Of a stretch of DNA of 64,000 nucleotides, positions 63,595-64,000 are shown one piece after another. Position 1 is the first letter of the stretch; each line of letters opens with the position of its first letter. The stretch is from Ceratotherium simum simum. Lineage: Eukaryota > Chordata > Mammalia > Perissodactyla > Rhinocerotidae. The translations under genes were made by a program, and so were the position numbers. The stretch lies in assembly GCF_000283155.1 (NCBI RefSeq), contig NW_004454166.1, positions 3,350,161 through 3,414,160 on the forward strand, read 5' to 3'. The notes under the pieces were generated by a model. The model was not told the origin of the DNA. It ran no database searches and saw only the letters and a program-made list of their open reading frames with translations.

Positions 63595-64000
63595 TGGCCA
63601 TCTAGCTAGAGATTAAACGTAACCATCCTCCCTTGCAGCTAGTTGTGACTATGTGACTAATCTCTAACAATGGGATTGAACAGAAGTAATATGTACAACT
63701 TCTGGACCATCAGCTTTAAGACAAGCTGCTCACTCTGGACTTCTGCACTTTCTCTTCCCCTTGCCCCCTTCTGGTGGATTGGAACACAGATGTGACAGTG
63801 ACCTTGTTCCAACCACATCAATGAGGACAAGTCCCAACGAGGTGGAACAACAAGAGTTAAGGAATCAGATCCCTGAATGACCTTGTGGAGCAGAGATGCC
63901 CCACCAGCCTGGACCAGCCAGATTGTTGGTTGAGGGAGGAATAAATTATTAACTTAGTTAAGCCACTGTGTTTGGGAGTCTCTGTTACAGCAGCTTATTT
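63595..64000 (+). mobile_element. MLT1-type LTR, second subgroup, cut by the window
   Basis: 'cctcccttgcagctagttgtg', split as cctcccttgcag and ctagttgtg, then 'actatgtgactaatctctaa', 'gattgaacagaagtaatatg', 'tgaatgaccttgtggagcag' and 'ttagttaagccactgtgttt' follow an MLT1 subgroup with 'gtgactatgtgactaag' and 'gttaagccactgag' blocks. The end lies beyond the window. Confidence 0.7.

Overview
This window looks like gene-poor mammalian nuclear DNA, intergenic or deep intronic. I find no protein-coding exon, functional RNA gene or CRISPR array that I can support. The host is most likely a perissodactyl (horse, ass, rhinoceros or tapir). Seven SINEs have the tRNA-derived head, the internal 'gaggaagatgggcac' or 'aactagaaggatgtgcaac' segment and the A-rich tail of the equine repetitive element (ERE) families, and several have clean target-site duplications. 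All family names below come from recall of consensus sequences, not from a search, so subfamily names are tentative.

The window is a layered record of transposition. The oldest layer is MIR SINEs, L2 LINE fragments and a few CR1/L3-like pieces, spread over the whole length. Next come MER5-type and other hAT miniature elements, at least ten MaLR-type MLT1 LTRs (all apparently solo), and one ERVL-like provirus relic with both LTRs at 53.6-56.7 kb. Old L1 3' ends are nested into these. Two other solo LTR candidates are a class I LTR near 38.4-38.9 kb and an ERVL-type LTR near 40.4-40.9 kb. The youngest layer is the ERE SINEs, most of them sitting inside older elements.

Layout: 1-7 kb has L2, MIR and an MLT1 LTR. 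8-9.9 kb has an L1 carrying an ERE, then a tRNA-Glu-headed SINE with an RTE-like body. 10-25 kb has MIR and L2, two of them split by antisense MLT1 LTRs. 25-34 kb has an ERE, hAT elements and three MLT1 LTRs. 34-44 kb has L2, MER5 and the solo LTRs. 44.4-46.1 kb is a nested L1/L1/ERE/ERE cluster with a 100-N assembly gap that looks spurious. 47.1 kb has an L1 stub that appears to carry a 3' transduction. 48-53.5 kb has L2 and L1 with EREs inside. 53.6-57 kb is the ERVL relic. 57.5-59.3 kb is an L2 with two nested L1s. 60-64 kb has an ERE, MIR, L2 and two MLT1-type LTRs, the last cut by the window end.

There is no operon or pathway to describe. The most useful leads are the spurious gap, the tRNA-Glu/RTE SINE, the probable L1 3' transduction, paired CTCF-like motifs near 46.76 kb, and two EREs inserted at one target.
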